Shown: piece after piece, positions 62,585-64,000 of the stretch | Layout of the letters: each line of letters opens with the position of its first letter | How positions within the stretch are numbered: the first letter of the stretch is position 1 | Assembly (NCBI RefSeq): GCF_900086985.1 | Contig: NZ_LT593974.1 | Span: 1,612,001-1,676,000 of the forward strand | From: Halomonas sp. HL-93 | GTDB taxonomy: Bacteria; Pseudomonadota; Gammaproteobacteria; Pseudomonadales; Halomonadaceae | DNA length: 64,000 nucleotides | Direction of reading: 5' to 3' | Translations under genes and position numbers: made by a program | The notes under the pieces: generated by a model | What the model was told of the DNA's origin: nothing | What the model saw: the letters and a program-made list of their open reading frames with translations, nothing else | Database searches by the model: none

Positions 62585-62871
62585 GCGCATCATGGGTTCG
62601 CGAGCCACTGGGTAGTTTTGACGCTATGACGCTGTGACATCATAACGTCAAGACGTTACCGGCTTCGGCAAGGGGTATGCCGAATCATATATGAGGTGGT
62701 AGATGAGCTCCTTGTCGTCACGGTGGTGAAGGTGGGATATCGAAAACATGTCTACAAACAAAGCTAACGAGGCCATGCAATAGCGTTGCACTTGGAGGTT
62801 GAAACCGCCCGGCGTTAATTCTATTGAACGTTAATTTAAATTTTATTTATTTTATTAAAAGGTCATCAATA
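62585..62871. other. Intergenic region
   Basis: 287 bases with no gene. It contains short direct repeats (GACGCTATGACGCTGTGAC near 62621) and an AT-rich tract just before the next start, probably promoter DNA. GCTAACGAGGC ... CGGCGTTAATT near 62765-62820 weakly recalls an attC site but does not fit well. Confidence 0.4.
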
Positions 62872-63315
62872 ATGATTAACACCAAAATATACAAGGCCGT
62901 CTACGAACTGGCGGAAAAGCTGATGAAGGCCGCCGCTAGGGACGATAGAGAAACATTTGAGGCGCTGTATGCCGAGCTGCGGGCGATTTGCACTGAGAAC
63001 GAAAATACCGATAAAGACCACCCGGAACAATGGGAGACGCTGGCTGATTTTACCGAAGAGCTGGAAGACGCGCTGCCGATTTACCAAAAGGCGCTCGATA
63101 AGGCCATTGCCAAGCCATCGAATGACCATATAGCATCAATCGGTTTGTCCATGGCGACGTTGCAAGTTGAAGCGGGCCAAACGGACGCGGCTATCGCCAA
63201 TTTGCAGCGTGCCCAAACCAGTGCCCAGGGCATTGAAGATGACGAGCTGAAAGCAGAAATCGACGAGTTTCTTGAAACACTAACTACCGGCCAGGAACCC
63301 CATTTTGACCAATAA
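62872..63315 (+). CDS. Small helical TPR-like protein of unknown function
   Basis: A 147-residue acidic, helix-rich protein (AVYELAEKLMKAAARDDRETFEALYAELRAIC; LPIYQKALDKAIAKPSNDHIASIGLSMATLQVEAGQTDAAIANLQRAQ) with TPR-like periodicity and no signal peptide. No family name assigned. The ATG at 62872 has AAAGGT upstream. Its 3' end overlaps yehS by 11 bases, suggesting a two-gene unit. Confidence 0.7.
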   Translation: MINTKIYKAVYELAEKLMKAAARDDRETFEALYAELRAICTENENTDKDHPEQWETLADFTEELEDALPIYQKALDKAIAKPSNDHIASIGLSMATLQVEAGQTDAAIANLQRAQTSAQGIEDDELKAEIDEFLETLTTGQEPHFDQ

Positions 63316-63790
63316 CGATATTTTTCGCCGCATCCGTTATACCTTTGATTTAAAAGATAACACCATCGTGGATATCTTCGCCTTGGCAGAGGTCAGCGTG
63401 AGCCAGCCACAGGTAACCGCCTGGCTGAAAAAGGATGACGATGACACCTTTGTTGCTATGAAGAACAAAGAGTTGGCGGCGTTTTTGAATGGGTTTATCA
63501 GCTTTAAGCGTGGCAAGCGTGAAGGCCCGCCGCCCGCGCCGGAAGCACAGTTGAACAACAATATGGTGTTCCAGAAGCTGCGCATTGCTCTGAACATGAA
63601 GGCCGAAGATGTGTTAGCGGTTTTTGAGCGGGTCGGGCTGCCGTTGAGCAACCATGAGCTCAGCGCCTTTTTCCGTAAGCCAAGCCATAAAAATTACCGT
63701 GAGTGCAAAGACCAGATGCTGCGCAATTTCTTGCTTGGCATTCAGCGCCAGTTGCGGCCAAACCCTAACGGTTCAGACTCAGATGTCTGA
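63305..63790 (+). CDS. yehS: DUF1456 protein, YehS family
   Basis: A 161-residue protein with two repeats of the DUF1456 domain: TNNDIFRRIRYTFDL ... VTAWLKKDDDD ... LAAFLNGFI, and LNNNMVFQKLRIALNMKAEDVL ... LSNHELSAFFRKPSHKNYRECKDQMLRNFLLGI. No biochemical function is established. The start is TTG at 63305 inside the preceding gene, with AGGAA upstream; no better start exists before the conserved residues. Confidence 0.9.
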   Translation: MTNNDIFRRIRYTFDLKDNTIVDIFALAEVSVSQPQVTAWLKKDDDDTFVAMKNKELAAFLNGFISFKRGKREGPPPAPEAQLNNNMVFQKLRIALNMKAEDVLAVFERVGLPLSNHELSAFFRKPSHKNYRECKDQMLRNFLLGIQRQLRPNPNGSDSDV

Positions 63791-63842
63791 CTTTCGCTAC
63801 GTCAAAGTCGCCAGCGTGCTTTAGGGTTAAAAGGTTCACCAT

Positions 63843-64000
63843 ATGGCCAGAAATATTGAGATCAAAGCTCGTATCGGCAATATCGAAGTGCTCGAATCTA
63901 AGGTGGCTAAGATCGCTGATAATGGGCCAACCGAGATATTGCAAGACGATATGTTCTTCCAATGTGAGGCCGGGCGACTGAAGCTTCGGGTGTTTTCAGA
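63843..64000 (+). CDS. CYTH-domain protein / class IV adenylate cyclase, N-terminal part (runs off the window)
   Basis: The 52 visible codons start MARNIEIKARIGNIEVLESKVAKIAD and continue TEILQDDMFFQCEAGRLKLRVFS. The NIEIKAR strand carries the ExExK-type motif of CYTH enzymes, and the QDDMFF...GRLKLR spacing is that of CyaB-like class IV adenylate cyclases and thiamine triphosphatases. The ATG at 63843 follows AAAAGG. The gene continues beyond the right edge. Confidence 0.75.
   Translation, partial: MARNIEIKARIGNIEVLESKVAKIADNGPTEILQDDMFFQCEAGRLKLRVFS

Noticed and set aside
57570..63300. The 57-63 kb mosaic as an integron cassette array
   Set aside because: Only one imperfect attC-like segment; genes are on both strands, have their own promoters (yefM, soxR/VOC), and no integrase is visible.
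1..64000. tRNA, rRNA or complete insertion sequences
   Set aside because: No cloverleaf or rRNA signature was noticed in the gaps, and the only IS sequence is the decayed IS3 remnant near 54.4-54.8 kb.

Overview
The window looks like the chromosome of a Halomonas-type gammaproteobacterium (Halomonadaceae/Oceanospirillales). It is GC-rich, carries an Entner-Doudoroff and galactonate catabolic block, a complete-looking aerobic cobalamin pathway split into two blocks, and type VI secretion (T6SS) cargo genes. The taxon is inferred from gene content and protein style; no marker gene was compared.

Layout. 1-2.3 kb (+): zwf (5' end outside the window), pgl, eda. 2.3-11.6 kb (-): an operon-like run edd-glk-aldo/keto reductase-PfkB kinase, then dgoR-dgoD-dgoK-dgoA-lactonase. 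Together these feed glucose, gluconate and galactonate into pyruvate and glyceraldehyde-3-phosphate. Two HexR-like boxes lie upstream of edd and a FadR-type operator lies upstream of dgoR. 11.9-17.4 kb (+): the lower-loop cobalamin genes cobT-cbiB-cobD-cobU-cobS-cobC plus a second CobU-like gene, nearly all overlapping. 17.5-29.0 kb (+): a T6SS cargo island with vgrG, a DUF4123 adaptor, a 1048-residue candidate effector, a Sel1-repeat protein, a chimeric gene and three tandem paralogous membrane proteins that could be immunity proteins. 29.1-30.6 kb (-): a membrane protein and an SDR epimerase. 30.7-33.9 kb (-): a BtuFCD-type ABC importer behind a clear cobalamin riboswitch. 34.1-50.1 kb (+, cobK on -): a ChlI/ChlD fusion, then cobO, cobB, cobW, cobN, cobG, cobH, cobI, cobJ, cobK, cobL, cobE, cobM and cobF, which cover corrin ring synthesis, cobalt insertion and adenosylation. 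cobA, cobQ and the cobalt reductase were not found in this window.

50.2-64 kb is accessory and mosaic: ytoQ, REP-like repeats, and a strikingly AT-rich two-gene operon (51.3-54.3 kb) encoding a protein with a PLD-like HxR/GTSxN motif pair and an unrecognised partner. These are followed by a decayed IS3-family transposase and a Rho paralogue that lacks the N-terminal RNA-binding region. Then come a DEAD-box helicase, a Nudix hydrolase, nitrilase fragments flanking a YefM-YoeB toxin-antitoxin pair, a C39-like peptidase, soxR with a divergent SoxR-box promoter driving a VOC protein, a GNAT, a fluoroacetate-dehalogenase-like hydrolase, a small helical protein, yehS, and the start of a CYTH/class IV adenylate cyclase gene running off the right edge.

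The best candidates for undescribed biology are the AT-rich two-gene operon, which may be a defence system, and the VgrG cargo island with its amplified, recombining downstream array. The RNA-binding-less Rho is a third.
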